In this document: positions 5,976 through 6,135 of the stretch, in pieces | Numbering within the stretch: the stretch's first letter is position 1 | Layout: the number at the start of each line of letters is the position of its first letter | DNA from: Oscillospiraceae bacterium | GTDB taxonomy: Bacteria > Bacillota > Clostridia > Oscillospirales > Ruminococcaceae | NCBI GenBank assembly: GCA_016302655.1 | Contig: JAEDNF010000101.1 | Coordinates: 1 to 6,135, forward strand | Length of the DNA stretch: 6,135 bases | Direction of reading: 5' to 3' | Notes under the pieces: model-generated | Told to the model about the DNA's origin: nothing | Database searches by the model: none | The model's input: only the letters and a program-made list of their open reading frames with translations | Made by a program: the position numbers and the translations under genes

Positions 5976-6135
5976 TAATTATTAAAAAATAGAGCAAGTT
6001 TTAGAACTCTAATCACTGCTAACTTTTTGCTGTTTTGTAGTGCTTCTTCAAAGATGATATCACAAACTATGAAACAAAACTTTATGTAAACCTTTAGTTT
6101 GAGGCACTATCCCAACCTACTTTCTGCGTAAGCAT
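5976..6135. other. AT-rich right end without a recognised gene
   Basis: No coding region longer than a few codons fits here. CAAACTA (6063-6069) and TAGTTTG (6095-6101) form a 7-bp inverted repeat around 25 bases. A minus-strand frame enters from the edge and stops at 6094 after 13 codons (MLTQKVGWDSASN), which may be the tail of a gene to the right or chance. I see no tRNA, CRISPR array or clear transposon end. Confidence 0.35.

Noticed and set aside
5998..6042. GTTTTAGAACTCT followed later by GCTGTTTTG, which recalls type II-A CRISPR repeat or tracrRNA sequence
   Set aside because: The two pieces are separated by extra bases compared with known repeats, occur once only, have no spacers and no cas gene nearby. 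Chance similarity in AT-rich DNA is the simpler reading.
6081..6113. Possible insertion sequence terminus (TGTAAACC ... GGCACTATCCC)
   Set aside because: It has a loose resemblance to ends of IS256-type elements, but no paired end, target duplication or transposase lies in the window.
6094..6135. Minus-strand frame from the right edge (13 codons) as the tail of a transposase
   Set aside because: Only 13 residues with no family signature; no matching opposite inverted repeat was found to define an insertion sequence.

Overview
The window looks like ordinary chromosomal DNA from a low-to-mid GC Firmicute. It is most likely a gut clostridium of the Ruminococcus / Oscillospiraceae type. The reasons are strong AGGAGG-like ribosome sites, near-consensus sigma-A promoters with 17-base spacers, frequent ATA and CTT codons, a DUF6171-type small cysteine protein, a GtrA protein of clostridial type and an intracellular GH51 arabinofuranosidase. 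The genus is an inference; no rRNA or other marker is present.

Layout. Positions 1-138 hold a short edge sequence, a repeat-like 17-mer and a hairpin. Positions 139-2864 (minus strand) are a compact four-gene operon read from a promoter at 2919-2947: a GH51 alpha-L-arabinofuranosidase, a small cysteine-rich DUF6171-like protein whose ATG overlaps the GH51 stop, a PH-domain (bPH2) protein with an acidic His/Asp-rich tail, and a four-helix GtrA-family membrane protein. A second promoter, a perfect TTGACA-17-TATAAT at 2991-3019, fires the other way. It drives a three-gene operon: a HAD phosphatase of the phosphoglycolate type, rimM and trmD. These end at a bidirectional hairpin terminator (5283-5326), which also closes a minus-strand flavin reductase-like gene (5333-5836) with its own promoter at 5877-5905. 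The last 230 bases contain no recognisable gene. They hold another hairpin flanked by an inverted copy of the left-edge 17-mer, and an AT-rich stretch I cannot assign.

How the genes relate. RimM (16S rRNA / 30S maturation) and TrmD (m1G37 of tRNA) are a classic translation pair. The phosphatase upstream is probably a housekeeping passenger. The arabinofuranosidase operon joins a pentose-releasing enzyme with three proteins of unknown or membrane-related role. Nothing in the sequence shows they act together beyond co-transcription and coupling.

I did not find a clear undescribed system. The points most worth a second look are the enlarged TrmD (an insertion plus a C-terminal module, about 100 residues more than usual), the inverted hairpin-linked 17-mers near the two window edges, the operator-like repeat inside the flavin reductase promoter, and the unexplained AT-rich right end.
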